64,000 nucleotides of DNA from Bordetella ansorpii (GCF_900078315.1 NZ_FKBS01000014.1:122802-186801); one strand, 5' to 3'. Positions 16,627 to 26,300 are shown, counted from the stretch's first letter. The notes: generated by a model from the sequence alone, not told the origin. Translations and numbers: made by a program.

Positions 16627-17277
16627 TCAGCCGGCGCGGCGAAACGTCAGATTGATGCGCAGCCGGCCCAAGGCGGGATGCTCCGCTTCCTTTACCGGTT
16701 GCACGCCGTGAAAGCGCAGGCGATCCACGCCCCCCCACACCACCACGTCGCCGTGGAACAGCGGCACCTTCTGCGTGGCGTCTTCGCGTTTGAACCCGCC
16801 GAACAGGAACACGGCCGGAATGCCCAGCGAGACGGACACGATGGGATGCCCCAGGTCGTGTTCGTCACGATCCTGGTGCAGCGACAGCCGCGTGCCGGGT
16901 GCATAGCGGTTGACCAGGCAGGCGTCGGGCGCGAAGTCCGGATGGCCGGCCTCGGCCGCGGCGGATCGCGCCAGTTCCAGGAAGACGTCCGGCATGGGCG
17001 GCCAGGGTTCACCGGTGGCGGGATCGCGGGCGGTGTACCGGTAGCCTTCGCGGCTGGAGGTCCAGCCCAGTGTGCCGCAATTGCTCATCGCGATCGACAT
17101 GATGCGTCCGCCGGGGGTGACCAGCTGCTTCGCCGGCGCCGCCCGCTGGATGTCCTGCAAGGCGGGCAGCAGGCGCGGCACGTCGCGCAGCGCATGGCCG
17201 CGCAGCACGCAGGCCTGCGGGCCCAGGGGCTCGCGATGACCGGGTTGCGGAGAGTCGAACCAGTCGTCGAACAGCAT
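16627..17277 (-). CDS. alkB: AlkB, alpha-ketoglutarate-dependent DNA dealkylase
   Basis: 216 residues. The jelly-roll core contains NRYAPGTRLSLHQDRDEHDL with the HxD iron ligands, the distal His in GGVDRLRFHGV, and the 2-oxoglutarate-binding RLRINLTFR near the C terminus. TPGGRIMSIAMSNCGTLGW and GYRYTARDP form the nucleotide-recognition lid. It repairs 1-methyladenine and 3-methylcytosine in DNA by oxidative demethylation. It starts 3 bp after the stop of another 2OG oxygenase gene and lies upstream of ada, forming an adaptive-response operon. Confidence 0.95.
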   Translation of the reverse strand: MLFDDWFDSPQPGHREPLGPQACVLRGHALRDVPRLLPALQDIQRAAPAKQLVTPGGRIMSIAMSNCGTLGWTSSREGYRYTARDPATGEPWPPMPDVFLELARSAAAEAGHPDFAPDACLVNRYAPGTRLSLHQDRDEHDLGHPIVSVSLGIPAVFLFGGFKREDATQKVPLFHGDVVVWGGVDRLRFHGVQPVKEAEHPALGRLRINLTFRRAG

Positions 17278-17279
17278 GG

Positions 17280-17972
17280 TCAGCGCGCGTCGTGAAAGAT
17301 GATGCCCAGCGTATGGCGGTTGCCCGAATGCAGCCGGCTGACGCCGTGGCGCATCAGGGCGCGGCGGCTGCCGCGCGCGCCCGGCACGGGGCGGTGATGC
17401 ACGGCGAACGCCACGCCGTCGCCCTGGTTCAGCGGCACGACCTCGGCGCGGGCAGGTTGGCCGGCAATCTGCTCGGTCAACATGAATTCGCCGCCGTCGA
17501 AGTCTCGGCCGGGCTGGGACAGCAGGATGGCGACCTGAAGCGGAAACACCCAGTCGCCGTACAGGTCTTGATGCAGGCAATTGTAGTCACCGGGTCCGTA
17601 ACGCAGGATCAGCGGGGTGGGTCTTTGCTGGCCCGCGTCGTGGCAACCCCGCAGGTACTCGGCGTGGGTGTCGGGGTAGCGGGTGTCAAGCCGAAGCTGC
17701 GCGTTCCATCGGTTGGCGATGGGCGCCAGCAGCGGATACAGGGCCTGCCGCAATGCCGCGACCGGTTCGGGCAGGGGATAGGCGTAATAGCGGTACTCGC
17801 CGCTGCCGAAGCCGTGGCGCTTCATCACTATGCGCGAGCGGTATAGGGCGTCTTCGTCGTAGCGCGCGGCCAGGACCTGGCAGGTGGCGGCATCGAGCAG
17901 GCCCGGAATCAGCGCGTGGCCGTGCCGGTCCAGCGTGTCGGGCAGATTGGCGGGGATGGCGGAAATGTCCAT
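17280..17972 (-). CDS. 2OG-Fe(II) oxygenase (prolyl-4-hydroxylase-like), first gene of the alkylation repair operon
   Basis: 230 residues. N-terminal LDRHGHALIPGLLDAATCQVLAARYD. The iron site is in YNCLHQDLYGD (His134, Asp136), and the distal His and the 2-oxoglutarate Arg lie in ALMRHGVSRLHSGNRHTLG. FDGGEFMLTEQ is the conserved jelly-roll turn. Proteins of this kind next to ada/alkB are common in betaproteobacteria, and their substrate is not settled. ATG 17972 begins the four-gene operon. The gene at 14966 at the other end of the operon is a shortened relative. Confidence 0.88.
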   Translation of the reverse strand: MDISAIPANLPDTLDRHGHALIPGLLDAATCQVLAARYDEDALYRSRIVMKRHGFGSGEYRYYAYPLPEPVAALRQALYPLLAPIANRWNAQLRLDTRYPDTHAEYLRGCHDAGQQRPTPLILRYGPGDYNCLHQDLYGDWVFPLQVAILLSQPGRDFDGGEFMLTEQIAGQPARAEVVPLNQGDGVAFAVHHRPVPGARGSRRALMRHGVSRLHSGNRHTLGIIFHDAR

Positions 17973-18049
17973 GCGGACCAGTCTAGCGCCAGGCAAGAAA
18001 GGCACACTCCGGGACTTGCGGTCGAAGTCTTCACCCTTGGTTCAAAGAG

Positions 18050-18069
18050 GTATATGATGAATGTATATA
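18050..18069. promoter_or_regulatory. AT-rich TATAT/ATATA element upstream of vapB
   Basis: GTATATGATGAATGTATATA lies 18 bp upstream of the antitoxin ATG at 18088. TATAT and ATATA arms form a short dyad in a locally AT-rich stretch. It could combine the -10 region and the antitoxin operator that are typical of vapBC autoregulation. The call rests on position and composition only. Confidence 0.35.
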
Positions 18070-18087
18070 GCAACTGCGGAGGTGCGT

Positions 18088-18321
18088 ATGAATACGGGTT
18101 CCATCTTCACCAACAATCGCACCCAGGCGGTTCGCCTGCCGGCCGAGACCCGGTTTCCAGACCATGTGAAGCGCGTAGAGGTGCGTGTCGTCGGCCACGA
18201 GCGCGTATTGACGCCGCTCGACTCGGCCTGGGACAGCTTCTTCCTCGGTGGCGCCAGCGTGACCGACGACTTCATGCAGACGCGGGCGTCTCAGGAGCAG
18301 CCCGCTCGCGAGCCTTTTTAA
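18088..18321 (+). CDS. vapB: VapB-type antitoxin
   Basis: 77 residues. N-terminal MNTGSIFTNNRTQAVRLPAE matches the SpoVT/AbrB-like swapped-hairpin domain of VapB, with the typical NRTQAVRLP. The C-terminal part (TPLDSAWDSFFLGGASVTDDFM) is the toxin-neutralising tail. ATG 18088 follows CGGAGGTGCGT; an in-frame ATG at 18061 overlaps the putative promoter. It pairs with the PIN toxin at 18417, though the two genes are separated by 95 bp instead of overlapping. Confidence 0.88.
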   Translation: MNTGSIFTNNRTQAVRLPAETRFPDHVKRVEVRVVGHERVLTPLDSAWDSFFLGGASVTDDFMQTRASQEQPAREPF

Positions 18322-18416
18322 ATCTGAAGGTCCCGGGTGCCGGACCACGCGGGGTCGGCTTGCCAGCGGATGCCACGGAGATCCAGGGCGGCCCGGTGGT
18401 CCCTGGGGACTATCCG

Positions 18417-18818
18417 ATGTTGAAGTACCTGCTCGATACCAATATCGTGATCTACGTGATCAAACGGCGTCCGGCGGCCGCGCTGGCAGCGTTCAACCAG
18501 CACCACGGTCGGATGGCTATCTCCACGGTCACGCTGGCCGAACTGATGCATGGCGCGGAAAAGAGCGCTGCGCCGGCACGCAATCTGCAAAGCGTCGAAG
18601 ACTTCTGCAGCCGGCTCGCGGTGCTGCCTTACGACGACCGCGCGGCGGCGCACTATGGAAGCATCCGCGCCGCGCTGGAGTGCGCGGGCCAGCCTATCGG
18701 CGTCAACGACATGCATATCGCCGGCCACGCCCGCAGCGCGGGCCTGGCGCTGGTGACGAACAACGAGCGCGAGTTCCAACGCGTGCCGGGCCTGCTGGTG
18801 GAAAACTGGGCGTTCTGA
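18417..18818 (+). CDS. vapC: VapC-type PIN-domain ribonuclease toxin
   Basis: 133 residues. MLKYLLDTNIVIYVIKRRP holds the first acidic residue of the PIN site, AELMHGAEKS the second, and GVNDMHIAGHARSAGLALVTNNEREFQRV the third and fourth. VapC toxins cleave tRNA (often initiator tRNA) in the cytoplasm when VapB is degraded. The ATG at 18417 fits the family N terminus exactly; much longer upstream frames were rejected. Confidence 0.92.
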   Translation: MLKYLLDTNIVIYVIKRRPAAALAAFNQHHGRMAISTVTLAELMHGAEKSAAPARNLQSVEDFCSRLAVLPYDDRAAAHYGSIRAALECAGQPIGVNDMHIAGHARSAGLALVTNNEREFQRVPGLLVENWAF

Positions 18819-18828
18819 ACGCTGCGGC

Positions 18829-19623
18829 TCAATCGTCCCGCGGCAACACCAGCAACTTCCCCGCCAGCTTCGGATGCGGCAATACGTCCGCATCGATGTC
18901 GTACACCCGGCGCAGCAGTTCGGACGTCAGCACTTGGGCGGGTTCGCCTTCCGCCGCCGCCTTGCCATCGGCCAGCATCACCAGGCGGTCGCACCAGCGC
19001 GCCGCCAGGTTGATGTCGTGCACGATCACCAGCACGCCCAATCCCTCTTCGTGCGCCAGCCGCCAGGCGGTGCGCAGCAGCTCGATCTGGTGCTTGGGAT
19101 CCAGGCTGGAGATCGGCTCGTCCAGCAGCAGATAGGGCGGCACGCCCTCTTGCGCGGCGGCGCGGCATTGCGCCAGCACCCGCGCGAACTGCACGCGCTG
19201 CTGTTCGCCGCCCGACAGCTCGGGATAGCGCCGCGCGGCCAGGTGCGCCACGCCCGCCTGCGCCAGTGCCGCGCCGATCAGGCCGTCAACGACGTCCGGC
19301 GACAGTTCGGGAAACGGATAGGCGCCCATCGACACCACGTCGCGCACGCCCAGGTCGAAGGTCAGCGAAGGCTTCTGCGGCAGCACCGCGCGGCGCCGCG
19401 CCTGCTTGCGCGCGGGCACGGCCAGCACGTCGGCGCCATCCAGCAGCACGCGGCCGCTGTTAGGGCGCAGTTCGCCGGCCAGCGTGGCCAGCAGCGTGGA
19501 CTTGCCCGCGCCGTTGGCGCCCAGCAGGCCCAGCACGCTGCCCGGCCGGATGCTGAGCGACACGCCCGTCAGCACGGCGGCGGCGCCGCGTGTCACGGCG
19601 ATGTTGTCGGCTTGCAGCGTCAT
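18829..19623 (-). CDS. hmuV: Haem ABC transporter ATP-binding protein HmuV
   Basis: 264 residues. Walker A GANGAGKST, signature LSGGEQQRVQFARVLAQ, Walker B LLLDEPISSLDPKHQ, H-loop VIVHDINLAARWCDRLV. The DPKHQ and insertion before LLLDEP are typical of HmuV/BhuV. It powers haem transfer through HmuU from the binding protein HmuT. ATG 19623 overlaps the permease stop (ATGA). Last gene of the minus-strand hmuSTUV operon. Confidence 0.93.
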   Translation of the reverse strand: MTLQADNIAVTRGAAAVLTGVSLSIRPGSVLGLLGANGAGKSTLLATLAGELRPNSGRVLLDGADVLAVPARKQARRRAVLPQKPSLTFDLGVRDVVSMGAYPFPELSPDVVDGLIGAALAQAGVAHLAARRYPELSGGEQQRVQFARVLAQCRAAAQEGVPPYLLLDEPISSLDPKHQIELLRTAWRLAHEEGLGVLVIVHDINLAARWCDRLVMLADGKAAAEGEPAQVLTSELLRRVYDIDADVLPHPKLAGKLLVLPRDD

Positions 19624-20651
19624 CAGAATCTGCGTCCTCGCGCCAGCAGCCACAGGAAGAACGGTCCGCCGACCAGGCTGGTGACCAGGCCGATGGGCAG
19701 CTCGGCGGGGATGACGGCCACGCGCGCCAGCCAGTCGGCCAGCACCAGCGACAGCGCGCCGGCCAGCAGCGATGCGGGCAGCAGGCGGCGATGGTCGGCC
19801 CCCAGCGTCATGCGCACCAGATGGGGCACGACCAGGCCCACGAAACCGATGCCGCCGGTGGCGGCCACCAGCGGACCGACGATCAGGGCCGTCGCCACGA
19901 TCAGCTTGCGGCGCACGGCGGTCAGCGCGTAGCCCAGGTGGCCCGCCTCGCGCTCGCCCAGCAGCAGCGCGTTCATCACGCGCCATTGCGTCAGCAGCCA
20001 CAGTGAACATATCAGCGTCCACGGTCCCAGGAAGGCCAGCAGCCGCCAGTTGGCGCCCGCCAGGCTGCCCATGCTCCAGAAGGTCAGGTCGCGCAGCTGG
20101 CTGTCCGAGGCCATGTAGGTCAGCAGTCCGATCAGGCTGCCCGCCACGGTGTTGATGGCCACGCCCGCCAGCAGCAGGCCGGCCACGCCGGGCGCGCGCC
20201 GGCCCACCAGATAGGCGCAGGCCGTGGCGACGAGGCTGCCCGCGAAGGCGGCGGGCGCGATGATGGCGTAGCCGCCACGGGTCAGCACGATGGCGGCCAC
20301 CGCGCCCAGGGCGCCGCCGGCCGAGATGCCGACCAGGCCGGGTTCGGCCAGGGGGTTGCGGAACAGGGCCTGCAGCGCGGCGCCGCACAGCGCCAGGCCG
20401 GCGCCGGCCACCATGGCGAACAGCACGCGGGGCAGGCGGATGTCGATCAGGACGTTGCGCCACAAGGCGTCGTCGGGCTGCGAGGCGCCCGACCACAGCA
20501 GCCGCAAGGCATCGGCGGGCGGGATGCGCACCGCCCCGCTGGCCGCGGCCAGCAGCGCCGCCACGAGCAGCGCGACGGCCAGCCCCAGCAGGGCCGCGTC
20601 GGCCCGCCGCCCGCTAGGCGGGCGTGCGGCGTGCGCCTTGGCCTGCGACAC
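19623..20651 (-). CDS. hmuU: Haem/iron-siderophore ABC transporter permease HmuU
   Basis: 342 residues with about nine to ten TM helices of the FecCD/BtuC type. LPRVLFAMVAGAGLALCGAALQALFRNPLAEPGLVGISAGGALGA is the family hallmark near the N terminus. GGIGFVGLVVPHLVRMTLGADHRRLLP is the ATPase-docking loop. It moves haem across the inner membrane with HmuV. It overlaps hmuT by 38 bp and hmuV by 4 bp. Confidence 0.93.
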   Translation of the reverse strand: MSQAKAHAARPPSGRRADAALLGLAVALLVAALLAAASGAVRIPPADALRLLWSGASQPDDALWRNVLIDIRLPRVLFAMVAGAGLALCGAALQALFRNPLAEPGLVGISAGGALGAVAAIVLTRGGYAIIAPAAFAGSLVATACAYLVGRRAPGVAGLLLAGVAINTVAGSLIGLLTYMASDSQLRDLTFWSMGSLAGANWRLLAFLGPWTLICSLWLLTQWRVMNALLLGEREAGHLGYALTAVRRKLIVATALIVGPLVAATGGIGFVGLVVPHLVRMTLGADHRRLLPASLLAGALSLVLADWLARVAVIPAELPIGLVTSLVGGPFFLWLLARGRRF

Positions 20652-21462
20652 AGTCGGTCTCTTTCAGTTGGCGGACGGCTTCGGGCAGGCGCGGGCCGGT
20701 GCCCAGCGCCAGCAGGTCGTCCATGACCACGATGCACGAGGCGGCCGGCGTGCCGGCCAGGCCGGGCAGGGCGCGCAGCTTTTCCAGGCCGCCGGAGGCC
20801 GCCAGCGAGGCGCTGGTCACCACCAGCACCTGCGGCGCCAGCGCGCTGAAGGCTTCGGCCGACAGGGGCTTGTAGCCCTGCTGGCCGTGCAGCACGTTGC
20901 GCAGGCCGGCCAGCTCCAGCAGCAGGCCGGCGGCCGTGCCGTCCCCGGCGCCTTGCGGCGTGCCGGTGCGGTTCATGATGAGCAGGGCGCGGGCATCCGG
21001 GCCGGGCAGGGCCTGCGCGGCCTTCAGGTCCCGGTCGACGGAGGCGGCCAGTTGCCTGCCGGCCGCCTCGGCGCCCAGCAGCCTGGCGATCTGTTCGATA
21101 CGGGTGTGCAGCGACTGCACCGAGGGTTTGTCGGAGACCACTTCGACAGGCACGCCCACGCTGGACAGGCGCTCGATGGCATCGGGCGGGCCGGCCTGCT
21201 CCGAGGCCAGGATCAGGTCCGGCTTCAGGGCCAGCACGCCCTCGACCGGCACGGCGCGGTAATAGCCCACGCGCGGCACCTTGGTGGCGGCCTCGGGATA
21301 CAGGCTGGACAGATCGTCGCCCACCACCCGCTCGCCCTGGCCCAGGGCGTAGACGATCTCGGTCACGCTGCCGCCCAGGGAGACCACGCGCTCTTGCGCC
21401 TGGGCCTGCGCGGACCACGCCAGGCAGGCGCCCAACAGCAGGGTCGTCGCTTTGTACATCAT
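20614..21462 (-). CDS. hmuT: Haem-binding periplasmic protein HmuT
   Basis: 282 residues. A signal peptide (MMYKATTLLLGACLAWSAQAQAQ) precedes RVVSLGGSVTEIVYALGQGERVVGDD, the haem-binding cluster A-2 start. VPRVGYYRAVPVEGVLALKPDLILAS contains the conserved YYR segment and Tyr ligand region of HmuT. It shuttles haem from an outer-membrane receptor to HmuUV. Two adjacent ATGs (21462 and 21459) are possible. It follows hmuS by 14 bp. Confidence 0.92.
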   Translation of the reverse strand: MMYKATTLLLGACLAWSAQAQAQERVVSLGGSVTEIVYALGQGERVVGDDLSSLYPEAATKVPRVGYYRAVPVEGVLALKPDLILASEQAGPPDAIERLSSVGVPVEVVSDKPSVQSLHTRIEQIARLLGAEAAGRQLAASVDRDLKAAQALPGPDARALLIMNRTGTPQGAGDGTAAGLLLELAGLRNVLHGQQGYKPLSAEAFSALAPQVLVVTSASLAASGGLEKLRALPGLAGTPAASCIVVMDDLLALGTGPRLPEAVRQLKETDCVAGQGARRTPA

Positions 21463-21476
21463 GATGTTGTCCTCGT

Positions 21477-22523
21477 TCAGGCGGCCAGCGGCTGGCTGCA
21501 CAGGCCTTTCAGCAGGTCGCGCCAGCCGCCCAGTTCGGGCTGGCCGGGTTTGCGCGCGCCGAAGAACTGCACGATCAGGTCGCCGTTGGCGGCATACAGT
21601 TCCAGCGAAGTGACCCAGCCGTCGCGGGTGGGCTTGGCCACGACCCAGGCGCTGTCGATCGCGGTGGTGTCCAGGTGCAGGTTGAAGCGCGGATCCAGCA
21701 CGTTGAACCACGGGCCGGTGCGGCGCAGGTTGGCCACCGGGCCGGAATGGATCTGGATCATGCCGCGGTTGCCCACGAAGCACATGATGGGCAGTTCGGA
21801 TTCGGCAGCGCCCTGCAGCATGCGCTCGACGGCGTCGGCGTCCACCGGTTGCGCCAGGTCCGTGCCGGCCACGCGCAGCGCGTCCAGCCGGGCGGCCTTG
21901 AACTTGCGCAGCAGGGGGAAGAATTCGTGGGTGTCTTCCATCGCCAGCCAGGCCTGGCGGAAGCTGGCCGGGTCGGCGATGGGTGTGGGCGCCTCGGCGG
22001 CGGGATAGGCTTCGGGCTCGGGCCAGTAAGGCTCGGCGGCCAGCCTGGCCACCAGTGCATCGTACGCGGCGGCCTCGGTGCCATCGGTGCGATAGACCTT
22101 GTGCACGGCCTGGCCCGCCATGTCGAAGAATTGCAGGCTGTGGCGGCCGTCCTGCTCGACCGCCCAGGCATGGCGCCATTGGCCGAAGAACACGCGCAGG
22201 TCGATGTCGGGTCCCAGCACCAGGCCGACCGGGCCTTCGGCCTGGATGTCTTCGTAGCGGCCGTGGCGCTCGTGCACGCACCAGTCGTTGCGCGTCAGGG
22301 CCATCACCTCGCCCAGCGATCCCAGTTCCTTGAAAATGGCTTGCGGCGTACCGGCCAGCGGCACGGCGCGCAGGCCGCCGCATTGGGCCGCGACCCATTC
22401 GGCTTCGGACACGCCGAGCGCCCTGGCCAGGTTGCGCGCCCGCGCGGCCGGCCCGGTGGCGGCCAGCGCCTCATGGCGGGTGCGCAGCTCGGCGGCGCGC
22501 GTGGCGTAGGTCGGGTCGGTCAT
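21477..22523 (-). CDS. hmuS: Haem-degrading/haem-trafficking protein HmuS
   Basis: 348 residues made of two homologous ChuS/HemS halves: N half with MALTRNDWCVHERHGRYEDI and GPDIDLRVFFGQWRHAWAVE, C half with GNRGMIQIHSGPVANLRRTGPWFNVLDPRFNLHLD. The family binds haem in the cytoplasm and releases iron or passes haem on. It is the first gene of the operon, so transcription starts in the 120-bp gap before 22643. No TonB-dependent receptor gene precedes it, unlike Bordetella bhuRSTUV. Confidence 0.92.
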   Translation of the reverse strand: MTDPTYATRAAELRTRHEALAATGPAARARNLARALGVSEAEWVAAQCGGLRAVPLAGTPQAIFKELGSLGEVMALTRNDWCVHERHGRYEDIQAEGPVGLVLGPDIDLRVFFGQWRHAWAVEQDGRHSLQFFDMAGQAVHKVYRTDGTEAAAYDALVARLAAEPYWPEPEAYPAAEAPTPIADPASFRQAWLAMEDTHEFFPLLRKFKAARLDALRVAGTDLAQPVDADAVERMLQGAAESELPIMCFVGNRGMIQIHSGPVANLRRTGPWFNVLDPRFNLHLDTTAIDSAWVVAKPTRDGWVTSLELYAANGDLIVQFFGARKPGQPELGGWRDLLKGLCSQPLAA

Positions 22524-22590
22524 GGCGTGGGCTCCTGGAGGCGGGGGCGCGAGAGCGCCGAGCCGGCGGCGATGAGGGAGGCCGGCACAA

Positions 22591-22614
22591 GCGAAACGAT
22601 ATCAGTTCTCAATG
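22591..22614 (-). promoter_or_regulatory. Weak Fur-box-like sequence upstream of hmuS
   Basis: The minus-strand stretch TGAGAACTGATATCGTTTC, about 70-90 bp upstream of hmuS, partly resembles the GATAAT-type Fur consensus and contains the GATATC palindrome. The match is imperfect. Iron-Fur control is expected for haem uptake genes, so the site is offered as a candidate only. Confidence 0.25.
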
Positions 22615-22643
22615 CGCTGTGCCGTCCCCATTATTAAGATTGA

Positions 22644-23150
22644 TTAATGCAGCGGCGTCGAGTCCTGCACTTCCTGCTTGATCTCTTCGTGGCGCTTTTC
22701 CATTTCCTGGCGCAGGGAACGGCGTTGCTTGGCGCCCTCGAAGCGCTGGCGTTCTTCCAGCGTGCGTACCTGCAACGGCGGCACTTCGATGGGTTGGCCT
22801 TTGTCGTCCACGGCCACCATCGTGAAATAACAGCTGTTGGCGTGGCGCACGAGCTTCTTGCGGATGTCTTCGGTGACCACCTTGATGCCGATTTCCATCG
22901 AGGTGCGGCCGGTGTAATTGACCGAGGCCAGGAAGGTGACCAGTTCGCCGACGTGGATCGGCTGGCGGAACACCACCTGGTCGACGGACAGGGTGACGAC
23001 GTAGTGGCCGGCGTACCGGCTGGCACAGGCGTAGGCCACCTGGTCCAGATATTTGAGAATGGTGCCGCCGTGCACATTGCCCGAGAAATTCGCCATGTCA
23101 GGCGTCATCAGGATGGTCATCGACAATTGGTGGCTGAATGCGTCGTCCAT
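22644..23150 (-). CDS. Acyl-CoA thioesterase, YciA/cytosolic hot-dog type
   Basis: 168 residues from ATG 23150. NFSGNVHGGTILKYLDQVAYACASRYAGHYVVT is the hot-dog helix with the GNVHGG signature (about residues 22-29). VDQVVFRQPIHVGELVTFLASVNYTGRTSMEI continues the fold. A basic, Glu-rich helical tail (RFEGAKQRRSLRQEMEKRHEE) is usual for this group. Probably hydrolyses medium/long acyl-CoA. Divergent from the formate dehydrogenase operon. Confidence 0.9.
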   Translation of the reverse strand: MDDAFSHQLSMTILMTPDMANFSGNVHGGTILKYLDQVAYACASRYAGHYVVTLSVDQVVFRQPIHVGELVTFLASVNYTGRTSMEIGIKVVTEDIRKKLVRHANSCYFTMVAVDDKGQPIEVPPLQVRTLEERQRFEGAKQRRSLRQEMEKRHEEIKQEVQDSTPLH

Positions 23151-23355
23151 GGCAAAGCGTAGAGGCGTTGAAAACCGTAATGTAAGCGCACCGTGTGTCC
23201 GCCGTCGATGCACCGCAGCATGACTCGGATTGCGGGGCGTCCGGGGGCAGGCCTATACTGCCTCGAGTACCCGGGACGGTCGTCAGGTCTTTCGCGGCGC
23301 ACAAGGCCTTAAAAGGATGCCGCCGTTCCATCCAACCACCTGAAGGGAGTGCGTC

Positions 23356-26300
23356 ATGGTTGCCATGAATCGCCGGCAATTCTTCAAGGTGACAGGAGCG
23401 ACGCTGGCGGGATCCAGCCTGGCATTGCTGGGGGTTGCTCCCGGCACGGCCATGGCAGAAGTCCGCCAGTACAAGCTGGCGCGCATGACCGAGACGCGCA
23501 ATACCTGTCCTTACTGTTCGGTAGCCTGTGGGGTCCTGATGTATGGGCTGGGCGACAAGGCGAAGAACGCCGAAGCCAGCATCATCCACATCGAAGGGGA
23601 TCCCGACCATCCCGTCAACCGTGGGACCCTCTGTCCCAAGGGCGCCTCGCTGATCGACTTCATCCACAGTCCGAATCGGCTCAAGTATCCCGAATACCGG
23701 GCGCCCGGCTCCGACAAGTGGCAACGCATCTCCTGGGATGACGCGATGACGCGCATCGCCAAGCTGATGAAGGACGATCGCGACGCCAACTTCGTCGAAA
23801 AGACCGCCGAAGGCAAGACCGTCAACCGCTGGATCACCACGGGCATGCTGGCGGCCTCGGCGGCCAGCAACGAAACCGCGTACGTCACGCACAAGGTTGC
23901 CCGCAGCTTCGGGATGCTCGCGTTCGACAACCAGGCACGTGTCTGACACGGCCCGACGGTGGCAGGTCTTGCCCCGACGTTTGGCCGTGGAGCGATGACG
24001 AACCATTGGGTCGACATCAAGAACGCGGACGTAGTCCTGATCATGGGCGGCAATGCCGCCGAGGCGCACCCCTGCGGGTTCAAGTGGGTGACCGAGGCCA
24101 AGGCCCACAACAAGGCGAAGCTGATCGTCGTGGATCCGCGCTTCACGCGCTCGGCATCCGTGGCGGACTACTACGCGCCCATCCGGACCGGCACCGACAT
24201 CATTTTCCTGGGCGGGGTGATCCACTACCTGCTGGAAAACGACAAGGTGCAGCACGAGTACGTCCGCAACTACACGGACTTCTCGTTCATCGTCCGCGAA
24301 GACTTCGCCTTCCAGGACGGCCTGTACTCGGGCTACAACCCCGAGCGCCGCGTCTACGACAAGAGCACCTGGGACTACGAGAAGGGCGAGGACGGCTTCG
24401 TCCGTACCGATCCCACGCTGCAGCATCCGCGCTGCGTGTACCAACTGCTGAAGCAGCACTACTCGCGCTATACGCCCGAGATGGTGGAACGCGTCTGCGG
24501 CACGCCGAAGGACAAGTTCCAGCACGTCTGTGAAATGCTGGCCTCGACGGCCGGCACCGACCGCGCGGGCACCATCCTGTACGCACTGGGCTGGACGCAG
24601 CACTCGATCGGTTCGCAGATCATCCGCACCGGCGCCATGGTCCAGCTGCTGCTGGGCAACATCGGCATCGCCGGCGGCGGCATGAACGCGCTGCGCGGGC
24701 ACTCGAACATCCAGGGCCTGACCGACCTGGGCCTGATGTCCAACCTGTTGCCGGGCTACATGACGCTGCCCGGCGAGGCCGAGCAGGAGTACGGCGCCTA
24801 CATCGGCGCGCGCGCGCTCAAGCCGCTGCGTCCCAACCAGCTGAGCTACTGGCAGAACTACAACAAGTTCTTCGTCAGCATGATGAAGGCATGGTGGGGC
24901 GGCGCGGCCACGGCCGAGAACAACTGGGCCTACGACTACCTGCCCAAGCTGGACAAGCCGTACGACATGCTGCAGGTCTACGAGCTGATGAACCAGCAGA
25001 AGATGACGGGCTACATCTGCCAGGGCTTCAATCCCATTGCGGCGGCCCCGAACAAGGCCAAGCTGCTCAAGGGTTTCTCGAGCCTGAAGTTCCTGGTCAT
25101 CATGGACCCGCTGAACACCGAGACCGCCGAGTTCTGGCGCAATGCCGGCGAACACAACGACGTGGATCCGTCCAAGATCCAGACCGAGGTGTTCCGCCTG
25201 CCCACGACCTGCTTTGCCGAGGAAGAGGGCGCGCTGGTCAACTCGGGCCGCTGGCTGCAGTGGCACTGGAAGGGCGCCGAGCCTCCAGCGGAAGCGCGCA
25301 GCGACATCGAGATCATGTCCGATCTCTTTTCGCGCGTGCGCGAGATGTACCGCAAGGAAGGCGGCAAGTTCCCGGATCCCATCGTGAACCTGTCGTGGCC
25401 CTACGCCAACCCGGAAAGCCCCACCGCCGCTGAACTGGCGATGGAGTACAGCGGCCGTGCGTTGACCGACCTGGTCGATCCGAAAGATCCGACCAAGGTC
25501 ACGCGCAAGGCGGGCGAGCAGTTGTCGGGCTTCGCGGAACTGCGCGACGACGGCTCCACGCTCAGCGGCTGCTGGATCTTCTGTGGCGCGTGGACCCAGG
25601 CGGGCAACCAGATGGCGCGCCGCGACAACACCGATCCCACGGGCATCGGGCAGACGCTGAACTGGGCGTGGGCCTGGCCGGCCAACCGGCGCGTGCTGTA
25701 CAACCGCGCGTCCTGCGACCTCGAAGGCAAGCCCTTCGATCCGCGCCGCAAGCTGGTGGCGTGGAACGGCAAGGGCTGGGGCGGCGCCGACGTTCCCGAC
25801 TTCAAGGCGGACGAAAATCCGGCGGGCGGCATGAGCCCCTTCATCATGAACCCCGAAGGGGTGGCGCGCTTCTTCGCGCGCGCCGGCATGAACGAAGGCC
25901 CGTTCCCCGAGCACTACGAACCCTTCGAGACCCCGGTGGGCTACAACCCGCTGCATCCGAAGGCCAAGGGCGTCACCAGCAATCCGGCGGCGCGCGTGTT
26001 CAAGGGCGATCTGGAACAGATGGGCAAGGCGGACCAGTTCCCGTACGTGGCCACCACGTACCGGCTGACCGAGCACTTCCACTACTGGACCAAGAACGTG
26101 CTGCTCAACGCCATCGTGCAGCCGCAGCAGTTCGTCGAGATCGGCGAAGGGCTGGCCAAGGAGCTGGGCATCGCCAATGGCGCGTGGGTGAAAGTCTCGT
26201 CCAACCGTGGCTACATCAAGGCGGTGGCGCTGGTCACCAAGCGGATCAAGGTGCTGACGGTCGAGGGCAAGCCCGTGCACCACGTGGGGATTCCCATCCA

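Noticed and set aside
17916-18416. Long upstream extension of vapC covering vapB
   Set aside because: VapC family proteins begin at MLKYLLDTN; the extension is out of frame with vapB and has no family character.
23944-23946. In-frame stop in fdhA as evidence for a pseudogene or frameshift
   Set aside because: The TGA is at the selenocysteine position, is flanked by the family sequence, is followed by a SECIS hairpin, and the Sec machinery is adjacent.
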